Below are positions 10,453 to 23,353 of a stretch of 64,000 nt of DNA, piece after piece. The stretch is from Sinotaia quadrata (lineage: Eukaryota; Mollusca; Gastropoda; Architaenioglossa; Viviparidae). The position numbers and the translations under genes were made by a program. The stretch covers positions 69,711,891 to 69,775,890 of the forward strand of contig CM054179.1 in assembly GCA_028829895.1 (NCBI GenBank), given 5' to 3'. How positions within the stretch are numbered: position 1 is the first letter of the stretch; every line of letters starts with the position of its first letter. The notes below the pieces were generated by a model, which saw only the letters and a list, made by a program, of their open reading frames with translations, ran no database searches and was not told where the DNA came from.

Positions 10453-11392
10453 ACAAGCAAAACGAAATACGTTAAGAACAGCAATCAAGACGAAAAACGT
10501 GAGAAGCAACTATCAAGACGAAATACATCAGGAACAACAAGCAAAACTAAATACGTCAGGTGCAACAAGCAAAACTAAATACGTCAGGAACAACAAGCAA
10601 AACTAAATACGTCAGGTGCAATAAGCAAGACTAAATACGTCAGGAACAACAAGCAAAACTAAATACGTCAGGAACAACAAGCAAAACTAAATACGTCAGG
10701 TGCAATAAGCAAGACTAAATACGTCAGGAACAAAAAGCATGTCGAAAACGTCACGAACACCAAGCAAAACGAAATATTCCAGGAACAACAAACAAAATTA
10801 AATACGTCAGAAGCAACAATCAAGACAAATACGTCAGGAGCAATAAGCAAGACGAAATACGTACGGAAGAGCAATCTTAGCGAAATACATCAGAAACAAC
10901 AAGCAAAACGAAAATCGTCAGGAGCAACATTCAAGACAAAATACTTCAGGAGCAATAAGCAAGACGAAATACATAGGGAAGAATAATCATAGCGAAATAT
11001 GTCAGAAACAACAAGCAAAAGGAAATACGTCAGGTGAAACTAGCAAGAAATACATAAGGAAGAGCAAACAAAAGGAAATACGTCGGGAAGAACAATCATA
11101 GCGAAGAAATACGTCAGGAAGAGCAAGCAAAACGAAATACGTCAGGTAAAACAAACAAGACGAAATATGTCACAAACAATAAGCAAAACGAAATACGTCA
11201 CGAACATCAAGTAAAAATCAAGACAAAATATGTCAGGAACAATAATCAAGACGAAATACGTCAGGAAAAATAATCAAAAGGAAATACGTCAAGAACAGCA
11301 ATCAAAACGAAATAAGTCAGGAACAGCAATCAAAACGAAATACGTCAGGTACAACAAGCAAAACGAAAGACGAAATACGCCAAGAATTAGGA
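10453..11392. repeat. 28-bp minisatellite, about 33 copies
   Basis: The unit contains AACAAGCAAAACTAAATACG followed by TCAGG, with 28-bp spacing (10564, 10592, 10620). Many later copies carry indels or CATAGCGAAATA variants. Nearly every unit contains TACGTCA, a CRE-type half-site. The array starts directly at the end of LTR fragment D2. Confidence 0.93.
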
Positions 11393-12290
11393 TAAATCGA
11401 TAACTTTGATGGCTTGATCAGTTTGCTTTTTGTATGTGATTCGTGCTAGCGTGTTTTTCTTCCTGTTCTGGTATCAATCAAATTCGGAATGACTACAACC
11501 CCTACAGGGTGGATTTGCATTCACAAACACCCGACAAGGGTCGATTTCCGTGATTTGTTTCAACCTGAACCAACTGACCGAATTGTAATTTCAAAATAGT
11601 CGTATTCTTATTGATAATTTGCTGCTGTAGGCCTAATAGTTATGTGTATATGCGTGTGCATGTTAAAATGATCTCTTTGAGGTTTACCGAAAAGCACTTT
11701 TTGAAATAGCATATGAATTATGTAAAAGATAAAAATAAATAATTTAGACATAGTCACATCTTCCAATATTATTTACCTGCAAATATCTGGTGCCATTTGC
11801 AGTAATATGACGATTTTGTTTCATCACGAGTTTTGTTCTGAGTCGTGACTATTTTGTGACATCAATGGCAAAGAAAATATTACATAGATAAGCATATTCG
11901 TATTGTAAACTATATCCACTATTTATGAATGTCGAGTCGCACATTCCCTGCTTCTGTATTGTTTAGCACCAAATGTGTAATAAAGAAATGAATGTGTTAT
12001 ATTTAGAATTAAATGTGTACTACGGATACGCATGTTTACTGTGTAGCATTAAACGTGTAATACAAAGATATGTGTATTACTGATCATTAAATGAATACTA
12101 TAGACATGGGTGTATATTATGAACTATATATGTATGTGTGTGTGTGTGTGTGTACGCGAAGTGCACTCAAGGTATTGCAGTACATAGATCTGTATGTGTT
12201 TAGTTCACTCAAGCTATGTTGACTATGTAATGTATATTTATTATATTAATATGTAACTATGATTATAGATGTGTAGTTAACTAAAGGTAT
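11393..12290. other. Mostly unique spacer with short GT tract
   Basis: No gene seen. A short (GT)10 lies at about 12133-12152. The stretch 11980-12290 has weak, strongly diverged repetition of AAATGTGTAATA-like words, possibly a very old array. Confidence 0.5.
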
Positions 12291-12600
12291 ATGTAGTTTT
12301 AACTAAATGGGTGCAGTATAGTAAAGAAATGTGTAGTTTGAACTCAATGCGTGCAAAATAATACAAAAATGGGTAATCTTACTAAATTCATGCAATATGG
12401 TCAAGAAATATGTAAAGTTATCTAAATGTGTGCAAAATAGTTCAGAAATGTGAAGTTTTAACTCAATGCTTGCAATAATAGTCAAGAAATGTGTTGTTTT
12501 AATTCAAATCTGGCAATATAGTCAAGAAATGTATACTTTTAACTAAATGTGTGTATACAATGAAGAAATGTTTAGCTTTATCTATGTGTAGTCAACAGTT
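12291..12600. repeat. 40-bp diverged minisatellite, about 7 copies
   Basis: Units carry AACTAAATGTGTGCAATA and TCAAGAAATGTGTAGTTTT with spacing near 40 bp (ACTAAATTC at 12381, TCTAAATGT at 12421). Divergence is high. Confidence 0.85.
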
Positions 12601-12639
12601 TGTCAGTGTATTGTTCCATAAATAACTATACAAATGAGA

Positions 12640-12905
12640 GGTTCTTTTTATTTTTACATGAAATAAACTATAGATCGTGCTTGTGTACATGAATGAACGC
12701 ATTAGATTCTATTTTGTATGTGAATAAATCTATAGGTGCTATTTTAAAAAATATGAATAGACTATATGTCTTGCATTTTTGAGAATAAATGTGTGGAACC
12801 TAATTTTTGACATTAATAAATCTATAGATATAAATTTTTGCATTAATAATTTCATAGAAATATTTTTACATGAGTAAATCTTTAGATCTCATATTTATTG
12901 CTGCA
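12640..12905. repeat. Very diverged short tandem repeat
   Basis: Repeated words such as ACATGAATAAATCTATAGAT recur every 45-65 bp with heavy divergence. I see the periodicity but cannot give a clean unit. Confidence 0.5.
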
Positions 12906-12936
12906 TAAATGAGTTTGAAGATTGTGTTTGTTTAAC

Positions 12937-13092
12937 ATTTGTATGATATATTTAATGCCAGTTATGAAAATTAATAAGATGGATATATTTAATGCCAGTT
13001 ATGAAAATTAATAAGATTGATATATTTAATGCCAGTTATGAAAATTAATAAGATTGATATATTTAATGCCAGTTATGAAAATTAATAAGATC
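12937..13092. repeat. 37-bp tandem repeat, 4 copies
   Basis: GTTATGAAAATTAATAAGAT recurs every 37 bp (12961, 12998 and on), with GATATATTTAATGCCA between. The copies are nearly identical. Confidence 0.95.
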
Positions 13093-13490
13093 ATAGAGCT
13101 GTTACAGGTACATTATTTGTGACGTCTTCCCAACTACACCTCATTCAATATATTTCTGTTCGTATTGTGTTAGAACGCTATCAACGGTTGCGCGAGTTAG
13201 TTCAATCTAATTCTTGCCAGTTCACACACACAAACGCACGCACACACTTTTATATGCACCCAAATCATGTGCTGTCAATTGCACTCAACGGTTTTCTCCC
13301 TCGCCTTTGTTTTTCACTAAACCTTATCTCACACCTGAGACTTTTGATGTACTCATCAGTCTTTTCACTTCACCCCCACCCACCCACCCCGATCCATCTT
13401 TAGCAATTCTCCATTTCTGCTGCGTATGTAATTATATCCTCTTCCTCACCGCACACACCCTTGGAACTTCTCACTGTAAAGACTTGCTAC
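13093..13490. other. Unique block, more GC-balanced
   Basis: Between two arrays; contains overlapping open frames in two frames (13119-13403 and 13214-13561) with no recognisable motif. No gene called. Confidence 0.45.
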
Positions 13491-14626
13491 ATAATCTCGG
13501 TACCAGGACAATGTGTTTACTAATGTATGTAATCTCGATACCAGGACAATGTTTTTGCTAATGTATGTAATCTCGATACCAGGACAATGTTTTTGCTAAT
13601 GTATGTAATCTCGATACCAGGACAATGTGTTTACTAATGTATGTAATCTCGATACCAGGACAATGTGTTTGCTAATATATGTAATCTCGGTACCAGGATA
13701 ATGTGTTTACTAATGTATGTAATCTCGATACCAGGACAATGTGTTTGCTAATGTATGTAATCTCGGTACCAGGATAATGTGTTTACTAATGTATGTAATC
13801 TCGATACCAGGACAATGTGTTTGCTAATGTATGTAATCTCGGTACCAGGACAATGTGCTTGCTAATGTATGTAATCTCGGTACCAGGACAATGTGTTTGT
13901 TAATGTATGTAATCTCGATACCAGGACAATGTGTTTGTTAATGTATGTAATCTCGATACCAGGACAATGTGTTTGTTAATGTATGTAATCTCGATACCAC
14001 ACAATGTGTTTGTTAATGTATGTAATCTCGATACCAGGACAATGTGTTTGTTAATGTATGTAATCTCGATACCAGGACAATGTGTTTGCTAATGTATGTA
14101 ATCTCGATACCACACAATGTGTTTGTTAATGTATGTAATCTCGATACCAGGACAATGTGTTTGTTAATGTATGTAATCTCGATACCAGGACAATGTGTTT
14201 GTTAATGTATGTAATCTCGATACCACACAATGTGTTTGTTAATGTATGTAATCTCGATACCAGGACAATGTGTTTGTTAATGTATGTAATCTCGATACCA
14301 GGACAATGTGTTTGTTAATGTATGTAATCTCGATACCACACAATGTGTTTGTTAATGTATGTAATCTCGATACCACACAATGTGTTTGTTAATGTATGTA
14401 ATCTCGATACCACACAATGTGTTTGCTAATGTATGTAATCTCGATACCAGGACAATGTGTTTGTTAATGTATGTAATCCTGATACCACACAATGTGTTTG
14501 TTAATGTATGTAATCTCGATACCACACAATGTGCTTGCTAATGTATGTAATCTCGATACCAGGACAATGTGTTTGTTAATGTATGTAATCTCGATACCAC
14601 ACAATGTGCTTGCTAATGTATGTAAT
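13491..14626. repeat. 37/38-bp minisatellite, about 30 copies, with higher-order pattern
   Basis: The unit contains TGTATGTAATCTCGATACCA. Type A (38 bp) continues GGACAATGTG; type B (37 bp) continues CACAATGTG. The proximal third consists of type A units alternating ATCTCGGTACC and ATCTCGATACC. From about 13920 the units run A-A-A-B, A-A-B, A-A-B, A-A-B and then become irregular (B-B-A-B-B-A-B). The array ends abruptly at TAATCGAGCCGTTG. Confidence 0.96.
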
Positions 14627-15225
14627 CGAGCCGTTGCTCGAGAAAGCGACGACAGAGAAAATGACGATCGCCGTCAAGTATAGACAAATTTTTTTCTTGC
14701 TCTAGTTTTGATTATTATTCTTTATGCTTTAATCACCAGGCAATCCGCAAATTACGCTGTAATATTCTCTCTTTGAAAGGCCTGATCAACTCGTCTTTTC
14801 TGCGCACTTCCTCAAGATTTTTCTCTCTTACGACAACGCCAAGATTAAACTACTTATTTTTTTCTCGCGCTAAAGAAAATTTTAACATTTTTTTTTGTGA
14901 TAAGCACGATTTAAAATAAAAATGTATTTGGTTAAAATAATAATTATCAACAACAAAATAAATTATATTTGGGTTTGGGTTTTTTCACGTTAATAGGACA
15001 CTTTAATCATGCGTTGCGTAATGAAAGAGATTTAAAATTTCATATTAATAAGTTTAATATGTGAAGAAAACAAATCCTTTTAAAATGGCAATTTAATGTC
15101 TAAAAAGCGAGGTGGATGAATACAAGCGAATAGCTACTCTTTAAAATATAGAATAATTAATTATACTTTTAAAAATAAGTATATTTTGTATTCAGCAATA
15201 CTGATCTTTATTCTTAGGAACAATA
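14627..15225. other. Unique AT-rich spacer
   Basis: No gene or repeat seen. The first 60 bp are GC-richer with a CGAG/CTCG inverted pair; the rest is T- and A-run rich. Confidence 0.5.
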
Positions 15226-15384
15226 ACTTTGTTCTTTGACTCAATGGCCTGTTCTTTGACGCAATGGCCTTTGTTCTTTGACTCAATGGCCGGTTCTTTG
15301 ACGTAATGGCCTTTGTTCTTTGACGTAATGGCCTTTGTTCTTTGACGTAATGGCCTTTGTTCTTTGACGTAATGGCCTTTGTTC
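15226..15384. repeat. 22-bp minisatellite, about 7 copies
   Basis: The unit is TTCTTTGACGTAATGGCCTTTG in the last copies (TGACGTAA at 15299, 15321, 15343, 15365). Earlier copies have GACTCAATGG or GACGCAATGG and some lack TTTG. The terminal copies are identical. Confidence 0.95.
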
Positions 15385-15472
15385 TTGTACAACAATGAAG
15401 TTTATTTCTACGAAAACATTACTTGTACAACAATGAAGTTTATTTCTACGAAAACATTACTTGTACAACAAT
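15384..15472. repeat. 38-bp tandem repeat, 2.3 copies
   Basis: CTTGTACAACAATGAAGTTT recurs at 15384 and 15422, then a partial copy. It overlaps the end of the 22-bp array without spacer. Confidence 0.92.
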
Positions 15473-16030
15473 TACCTTCGTGTTGATACATCGAACGATA
15501 TTCTTAGACAACAAGATCGTGAATATCAGATGCAATATATTTTTTTATTTTTTATTTTTATAACGGTGATCTTCTATTCCTAGAATACATTCAAATGTAT
15601 TCTAAGACAACAATAATTTTGTTCTTGTAAAACACTGGGTTTTGTTCTTAGTCAGCTTTGATCTTTATTCTTTAATTCAGTCATCTTGGTTCCAACAGAC
15701 AACACGTTTTGTTCACCTTGTTTTGATTTAAAAGGATAATATTATTTCATAGATATAGAATTTTGTTTTGTGACGTCAGTGAATTTTATTCCTGAGTTAC
15801 AAAGAATATTTTTCTTTAAGAAAGACAACAATCAACTTTGTGCTCCTAACCCAATTTAAGTTTTCTTTTATACCATCAGAGTACTGTTAACAGCACCTTC
15901 TTCAAAATTCAAAGATAATTATTAAATAAAGACGATTTTACATGCGGTCAGACAACCCATAATAGTAAACAACGGTATATTTCTATATAGTTTATATTTC
16001 TTTTTATATCGCTGTACGCCTTCATACTGT
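15473..16030. other. AT-rich spacer
   Basis: No gene seen. TTTTGTTCTTAG-like words recur irregularly, hinting at an old decayed continuation of the preceding arrays. Confidence 0.45.
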
Positions 16031-16039
16031 ATAGAACAC

Positions 16040-16315
16040 ACACAAATAACAAAGCTGCACATTCACACGGATTACATAATTTACCATGTATAGATCACAT
16101 GTCATCAATTGATTATCCTTTCACACAGTCACACGGATTACTTGATTTACCCTGTTCAGACCACATGTCAACTGACAATCCTTTTACACAGTACTTAGAA
16201 TTACAGTAATTTTCCTGTATAGACCAAATGACAATTCTTTCACACACTTACACTGATTACACGTTTGCCCTTGTAAAGATTACAATCATTACATATCAAT
16301 TGACAATCTTTTCAT
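16040..16315. repeat. About 60-bp diverged tandem repeat, 4-5 copies
   Basis: The words CACACGGATTAC, TTTACCCTGTATAGA and CACATGTCAATTGACAATCC recur in the same order every 55-65 bp with substantial divergence. Confidence 0.75.
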
Positions 16316-16669
16316 ACCGCCACATGGGTTGGTGTTGTGTACCGATTTCTCGCATTATGCATGAGTTTTGGAATCGTGATCATTATTTATTTTTTATTTT
16401 AATAATTAATCGGCCATTTTATGAACAAATCTCTAGTATGTTTCACCCTCCTTGAAATATAACTCTAAATGTTTATTTTACTTGCATTTGGGCTCAGATA
16501 ATAAGTTGATGAAATAAATAGTGTAATTAATATAAATTAGCGAAATGTGCAATTAAAATAAATGAGTGAAATAAGTAACGCATTAGTGAAAGAGTACAAG
16601 AAATATGCAGTCCATTAGTACAAATGCTTAGTGCTTATATCATGTCTTCTCCCACGCCCTTCACCCGAC

Positions 16670-16855
16670 ATATCTTTAAGTCTCAATCACATACCTACAT
16701 AGCATTAAGGTCTCAATCTCTTACCGACATAGCATTAAGGTCTCAATCTCATACCGACATAGCATTTAGGTCTCCTTAATTTAATCTCATACCGACATAG
16801 CATTAAGGTCTCCTTAGAGAACAAACTCATATTGACATAGCATTAAGGGATAAAT
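16670..16855. repeat. About 30-bp tandem repeat, 6 copies
   Basis: CCGACATAGCATTAAGGTCT recurs with CAATCTCATA between. Two copies have insertions (CTTAATTTAAT, CTTAGAGAACAA). Confidence 0.88.
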
Positions 16856-17184
16856 TAGCAGCAATTGCATCTTACAAATAAATTTTTAAAAAATAAATAA
16901 ATGTTGAATAACTTCCTGAAAAATATTTTTAAAATAATAAGTTTAAAGAAAATTCTTATTAATTATTTTCTTTATATTTATGGGAAACCTGCTAGATTAA
17001 GTACGCTTTCAAACTAATCTATCTCTCGGCCTTTTGATTAAAACAGAAATAAAATTAAAACTAGACCGTTTTACTGTTGTGAATGTAGTTTCTAGTGCAC
17101 TAGCAAATATTAACTGACGTGTTGTGTTTAGTTAATGATTATGAACAAAATTGCCTTTCCTTTTCCATGCACATGTTTCGTCTC

Positions 17185-17880
17185 TCAGGCACGCACACAT
17201 AAACACAGACAAATAAAACGCACATAAACACGTACACATAAACACAGACATAATCACATACATAACCTCACACACATAAACACGTACATAAACGCACACA
17301 TAAATACGCACATAAACACGCATATAAACACATACTTAACACACACATAAACGCGGTTATATAAAAACAGATATAAACATGCACATAAACACGTACACAT
17401 AAACATACACAAACACGCACGTAAACACATAAACACGCTCATAAACGTGTACATATAAAGACACACATAAACATGCACGTAAACACACACAAACACGTAC
17501 ACATAAACACGCAAATAAACACATATATACACGTACACACAAACAAACACGAACAAACACATACATATAAACACATATAAGCACGCACATAATTACCCAT
17601 ACATAAAAATACACATACATAAGCATATACACATAAACACACACATAAACACACACATAAACACATACATACATAAGCATGTACACATAAGCACACACAT
17701 AAAACACACATATAAACACACACACACACATAAACACACACATAAAACACACACATAAACACATACATAGATAAGCATGTACACATAAGCACACACATAA
17801 AACACACATATAAACACACACACACACATAAACACAATCGTTCACATAGCTATTCACATAATCGCGCAGATATACGTTCA
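17185..17880. repeat. CA-rich complex satellite of ACATAAACAC words
   Basis: About 700 bp built from ACATAAACACGTACACATAAACAC-type variants, with an 80-90-bp higher-order block repeated near 17640-17830 (CATACATAGATAAGCATGTA region). Cysteine/valine-rich open frames of 100-216 codons on the minus strand are low-complexity artefacts. Confidence 0.92.
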
Positions 17881-18176
17881 CATACACACACGCACAGACA
17901 TACATACCCGAACTCTCGATTCTCGACATACATGACACAATCACATACCCACATACACACACGCACATACATACCCGAACTCTCGATTCTCGACATACAT
18001 GACACAATCACATACCCACATACACACACGCACAGACATACATACCCGAACTCTCGATTCTCGACATACATGACACATTCACATACCCACATACACACAC
18101 GCACAGACATACATACCCGAACTCTCGATTCTCGACACACATGACACAATCACATACCCACATACACACACGCATG
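17881..18176. repeat. 71-bp tandem repeat, 4 copies, inside CA-rich DNA
   Basis: ACATACCCGAACTCTCGATT recurs at 17902, 17969, 18040 and 18111 (spacing 67, 71, 71). Each unit joins a non-CA core (CTCGATTCTCGACATACATG) to a CACATACACACACGCACA segment. The first interval lacks 4 bp (CAGA). Confidence 0.95.
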
Positions 18177-18420
18177 TCTTCATCCACTTATATATACTCA
18201 TCGAGAACTCAAATATATACATCACATACTAACACACATTTACACATGCACGCATACCTTCACTCACATATACACAATCGGAAACATACATACACTCTCA
18301 TACATTCACATACACACTCATAGTCACATGTATTCATACAAACACAATCTCATACAGCCCATATACAAATATGTACACTCACATACGTACACTCTCCTCT
18401 CACTTACAAATATGCCTGGA
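18177..18420. repeat. CA-rich low-complexity tail
   Basis: Diverged ACATACACTCAC words continue to about 18420 and then stop. Confidence 0.75.
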
Positions 18421-18795
18421 CAAGCAAAAAATAAAATGTCACATACACAAACAGCAACAGCTTAGAAATCTATTGGTGCCGTTGAAATAATTATCAAATG
18501 GTTGACTAATACAATTATCTAACAAGATTCATAACCGTAATAAATTTCTGGTCAAAGAAAATAGAAGGTTCAGCGACTTCAGTGATAAAATACAATAAAA
18601 ACATATTCATTTTCAAATATCGTTACAAATCCTTTTCATTCAAGTAATTTATAAAACAATAGCTAAATATTTAACCTAGATCATACAAGAGTAAATAGCT
18701 TATAGCTTAAAAAGCTTATAGCATTTATACATTATAAAAACAAGCTTCGAATGCAATGATTGACAAACAGATGGAGTTATGGGGTCAATCATGTT
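18421..18795. other. Unique AT-rich spacer
   Basis: No open frame or repeat seen. Confidence 0.55.
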
Positions 18796-19150
18796 TGCTT
18801 GTACCGGTCATTCTTTTTAGTTAATGTTTCATTTTTCCGGGTCAGACTAGTGTGCTTGAAGAGGTTATGCTTAAGTTAATGTTTCATTTTCAGTGTCAGC
18901 CAAGTATATTTTAAGACGTTAAGTCTTAGTTGGAGATACACTTTCCGGGTTAGCCAAGTGGGCTTGAAGAGGCCATGTTTAGTTGGAGTTACACTTTCCG
19001 GGTTAGCCAAGTGGGCTTGAAGAGGCCATGTTTAGTAGGAATTATACTTTTCTGGTTAGTCAAGTGTGCTTGGAGAAGATATGTTAAGTTGAAGATACTC
19101 TTTCCGGGTCAGCTATATATACTTGAAAAGGTTATGCTGACGTCATTAGA
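18796..19150. repeat. About 53-bp diverged minisatellite, 6-7 copies
   Basis: The unit contains CTTTCCGGGTTAGCCAAGTG and GGCTTGAAGAGGCCATGTTT. Two adjacent copies near 18930-19035 are almost identical; outer copies are diverged. Confidence 0.88.
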
Positions 19151-19715
<565 letters not shown>

Positions 19716-19804
19716 CTGTTTTGTATCTATTTATCTGATTGTCTTTCTCTTTAGAAGATTTTGTTAAATTAGTTATTAAAATTAAAGTTATCTATAGATC
19801 CATA

Positions 19805-20052
19805 TAAAATCAGAATATAAAGAAAGAGTCCACCCACTAAGTGAAACAATGTTGCAAGCTGTGAACTTAAGAATGTAAAGAAAGAGTCCACCCACTAAGT
19901 TAAACAATGTTGCAAGCTGTGAACTTAAGAATGTAAAGAAAAAGTCCACCCAGTAAGTGAAACAATGTTGCAAGCTGTGAACTTAAGAAAATAAAGAAAA
20001 AGTCCACCCACTAAGTGAAACATTGTTGCAAGCTGTGAACTTAAGAAAATAA
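19805..20052. repeat. 58-bp minisatellite, 4 copies
   Basis: GAACTTAAGAATGTAAAGAA recurs at 19863 and 19921, 58 bp apart. Units contain GTCCACCCACTAAGTGAAAC and GTTGCAAGCTGT. Copies differ in AAGAATGTAAAG versus AAGAAAATAAAG. Confidence 0.95.
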
Positions 20053-20777
20053 ACGCTAACTCTAAGAAAGGGATCCCGAACATTACCAAGAGCCATGCGG
20101 TCGATTGGAAGCCACCTGCCACAATCAATTTGACCGCATTAATCTGTGCACTTACTTTCTGGCTTGAGAAATTAGAGTTTTGTCCCTTCCACTCTGTCCT
20201 CTGTGACTTCTCTCTCTCTCCTCTTCCTCTCTCTCTTTCTCTCTCAACGCACCGACTTTCCTTTTATTCTCTTTCTGTTTTCTTTCTATATCATATTTGT
20301 TACCTTTCAGACTTAATTTTCTCTTTTCTAACTTATTGTGTGATATTCATTTATGTTCACTGTTTGTCTTCTATCTTGTCTATTTGTTCGTCTTTTTGAT
20401 TCTCTTCTTTCTTAATTCCCTCTCCCTCTCCCTATGTCTCAGTCTCTTTCCCTAATGTGATTCTTTTTGTGTCAATAATATAACAACAAATGGAAAAATG
20501 ATTGCAGAATTATATTTTAATTTATTTATTTAGCGTTCTAAATCTTAGAAATTAAATGCCTGCCTCTGCAGTATATTTATCCACCGAAATCCACACACCC
20601 AAACCACATAACTAAATCTATATATAAAATCAAAACCAGCATTCAATTATTCCTTCATCCATCCGTTCTCCGCTCTGTCTATTCAACTGCCCATCTGCCT
20701 AAACACCCGCCCATCCGTCTAATCACCCATCAATATACACCAATCTTTTCATTCAATGCTCACATAGACAAACTTTT
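20053..20777. other. Spacer with pyrimidine-rich stretch
   Basis: The region 20208-20460 is strongly C/T rich (CTCTCTCTCCTCTTCC words) without a clean repeat unit. No gene recognised. Confidence 0.5.
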
Positions 20778-20802
20778 ATCTATCTATCTATCTATCTATC
20801 TT

Positions 20803-22470
20803 TTGCTAACAATTAATTTTAATTGCAAGCTATTCTGATTTGTGATTTATTCCATGTAATTTATCATTCGTCATTGAGTTCTTTGTAGCGTATGACGCGT
20901 ACCAATATTACAATTCTCATTTCTCTCTTTTCCAGAATGAGCTGCAAGCCTCACATAATAAAATGTCAATTAATCACAACTCTGCGAGTGCCATAGCAGC
21001 CTTGACAATCAGTGTCACACTGGCACGTCATCATTTTACGGATTCTTGAATTCATTGCCTTTAGAGCGGCCATGACTGTTGACCAGACGCTCTTTCCTCG
21101 TTAAAGGTCGGTGGAGGATGAAGGGGTGCGTTAACGGGTGGTGGACCTGGGAAGTAAACGGTGCGAAGGAGATAATGTATTTCACCTTGGTCTATTTTTA
21201 GTCAGAGCAATCTTGCTCTATTATCCTTTTGCGAGTTTTGAAGCTATCTGAATAGAATAGGTTTTTCCAACAGCAAAAATTGATAGCAAATTTGTTTGTT
21301 GAGTCATGTCTGTTGAAAAATAACCTTTCGAAATAGCCTTGGAAATCAATACACAGTACTATTCTCTCGCCAGTCAACCCAAGATAGTAATTGTCTATAT
21401 GAAATAAGCTCCATCTAAAGTGTCATTCAGACTTAATTAATGAATATTGCTTCGTCTCAGAAAAGTCAAATGTCGGGAAGCAAAGTGTGAATGCTCTTCA
21501 TGTCACTGTGAATCTTAGTGCAATAGAGTCCAATGACTAGAGACAGCGAGGAATGGTCCGTATCGTATCAAGACTTCATTATTCTGCACAGGATGAACAC
21601 TTTCACTGTTCGTTCACCCACCACACTCACTCAGATCTATCTGTATCACACGCATAAACACACGCTGTACATTTAACAATGCGGAGCAAAAGAAAAACAA
21701 ATATACAACACTTCTCCACCTGTAATTATCCTGCTTATTTGTGTTCTTTCTTGCAATTGCTTTTCTTTAATTATTGTTGACCAAAAACGAAAATGACTAT
21801 ATAAGAAAAAAATATGTACGTTTGTCTCCTGTTAGGTCTCAAGAGACGCAGCATTTTACCAGTTCCTCTGCTGCACACCTGCTATGTGGAATACAGATAC
21901 GTTTACGGAACTCCCGAATTGAAAGCCGACCGTTAGATCTTTTCCTTTATCGATTTCAGTATTTACATCAGAAAGCTATCTAATAAAAAATTAAGAAAAA
22001 AGAATTAAAAGAAACAGAAAGGTCCAAATGTCAGCCCGCCTCCCTGTGACTATATATAATTACCACAAGCCGAGCCGTTGGGTTGTTTTTTTTCCCGTTT
22101 AAATAATAAAAGTTTCTAAATCTTTTCCCGTGTGACAAATACAAGATATATTAGAGTAAATGATGCTAGATTTTAGAGAAGAACAAGAATAAAAAATATT
22201 TAAATAAACATAATAACATGTTTTGCTTCATTATAAAAAATATATGTGATTTTTGTTCTTGCGAGTGTATAGCTATTGATATTTAAACGTATAACATACA
22301 AGTCTAGTATTTTATACTGCGCTTTATTATCGTAGCCTGTTTCTTGAGTATTTTATTTCTTGAATGTATGTTGGCTTTTATTTTTTCTTTATAAAGAATG
22401 CTTTATTATGGTATGATACTTTCTCGTTACCGCAGTCTATTTTTTCTTGCATTGAATTTTATTGAGTGCA
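20803..22470. other. Long unique stretch
   Basis: One of the longest stretches without tandem structure. The segment 20930-21200 is GC-balanced. The open frame 21774-21983 (plus, 69 codons) is unrecognised. No conserved domain, tRNA or clear splice arrangement could be seen, but a short exon or conserved non-coding element here could not be excluded by eye. Confidence 0.45.
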
Positions 22471-22474
22471 GTCC

Positions 22475-22690
22475 TTTTGTTGGTGAGTTGTACTTTCACT
22501 TTTTTAGGGTAGTCATTTTACTGGTGAGTTTTACTTCCTTTGTTAGGTGTAGTCTTTTCATTGGTGAGTTGTACTTCTTTGTGGAGGGCAGTCTTTTTGT
22601 TAGCACATTTACTTTGCTTTGTTTCATTGGTGAGTTGCATTATCTTTGTTGCGTGCAGAATTTCTGCCGGTGAATTGTACTTGTATTGCT
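22475..22690. repeat. Diverged leading part of the 39-bp array
   Basis: Degenerate copies of the GGTGAGTTGTACTT and TTAGTGCAGTCTTTT words with irregular spacing lead into the homogeneous array. Confidence 0.8.
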
Positions 22691-23353
22691 AAGTACAGTA
22701 TTTTTATTGATGAGTTGTACTTCCTTTGTTAGTACAGTCTTTTTATTGATGAGTTGTACTTCCTTTGTTAGTACAGTCTTTTTATTGATGAGTTGTACTT
22801 ACTTTGTTAGTACAGTCTTTTTATAGTTGTACTTACTTTGTTAGTACAGTCTTTTTATAGTTGTACTTACTTTGTTAGTACAGTCTTTTATAGTTGTACT
22901 TACTTTGTTAGTACAGTCTTTTTATTGATGAGTTGTACTTACTTTGTTAGTACAGTCTTTTTATTGATGAGTTGTACTTACTTTGTTAGTACAGTCTTTT
23001 TATTGATGAGTTGTACTTACTTTGTTAGTACAGTCTTTTTATAGTTGTACTTACTTTGTTAGTACAGTCTTTTATAGTTGTACTTACTTTGTTAGTACAG
23101 TCTTTTTATTGATGAGTTGTACTTACTTTGTTAGTACAGTCTTTTTATTGATGAGTTGTACTTACTTTGTTAGTACAGTCTTTTTATTGATGAGTTGTAC
23201 TTACTTTGTTAGTACAGTCTTTTTATTGATGAGTTGTACTTACTTTGTTAGTACAGTCTTTTTATTGATGAGTTGTACTTACTTTGTTAGTACAGTCTTT
23301 TTATTGATGAGTTGTACTTACTTTGTTAGTACAGTCTTTTTATAGTTGTACTT
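22691..23353. repeat. 39-bp minisatellite with 31/32-bp deletion units
   Basis: The unit contains TTAGTACAGTCTTTTTATTG followed by ATGAGTTGTACTTACTTTG. Some units lack 7-8 bp (TATAGTTG instead of TATTGATGAGTTG), and a block of short-short-long-long units seen at 22815-23035 recurs at 23035-23340. The earliest units read ACTTCCTTTG and later ones ACTTACTTTG. Confidence 0.96.

Noticed and set aside
10453..11392. CRISPR array
   Set aside because: The regular repeats have no unique spacers and the window is plainly eukaryotic; this is a minisatellite. The same applies to the 35972 and 59095 arrays.
17357..18007. 216-codon minus-strand frame rich in Cys, Val and Tyr
   Set aside because: Pure product of CA-rich low-complexity DNA; neighbouring frames give equivalent peptides.
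22838..23345. Repeated STVFLLMSCTYFV-type peptide
   Set aside because: A translation of the 39-bp array; the 7-8-bp deletion units shift the frame, which a real protein would not tolerate.
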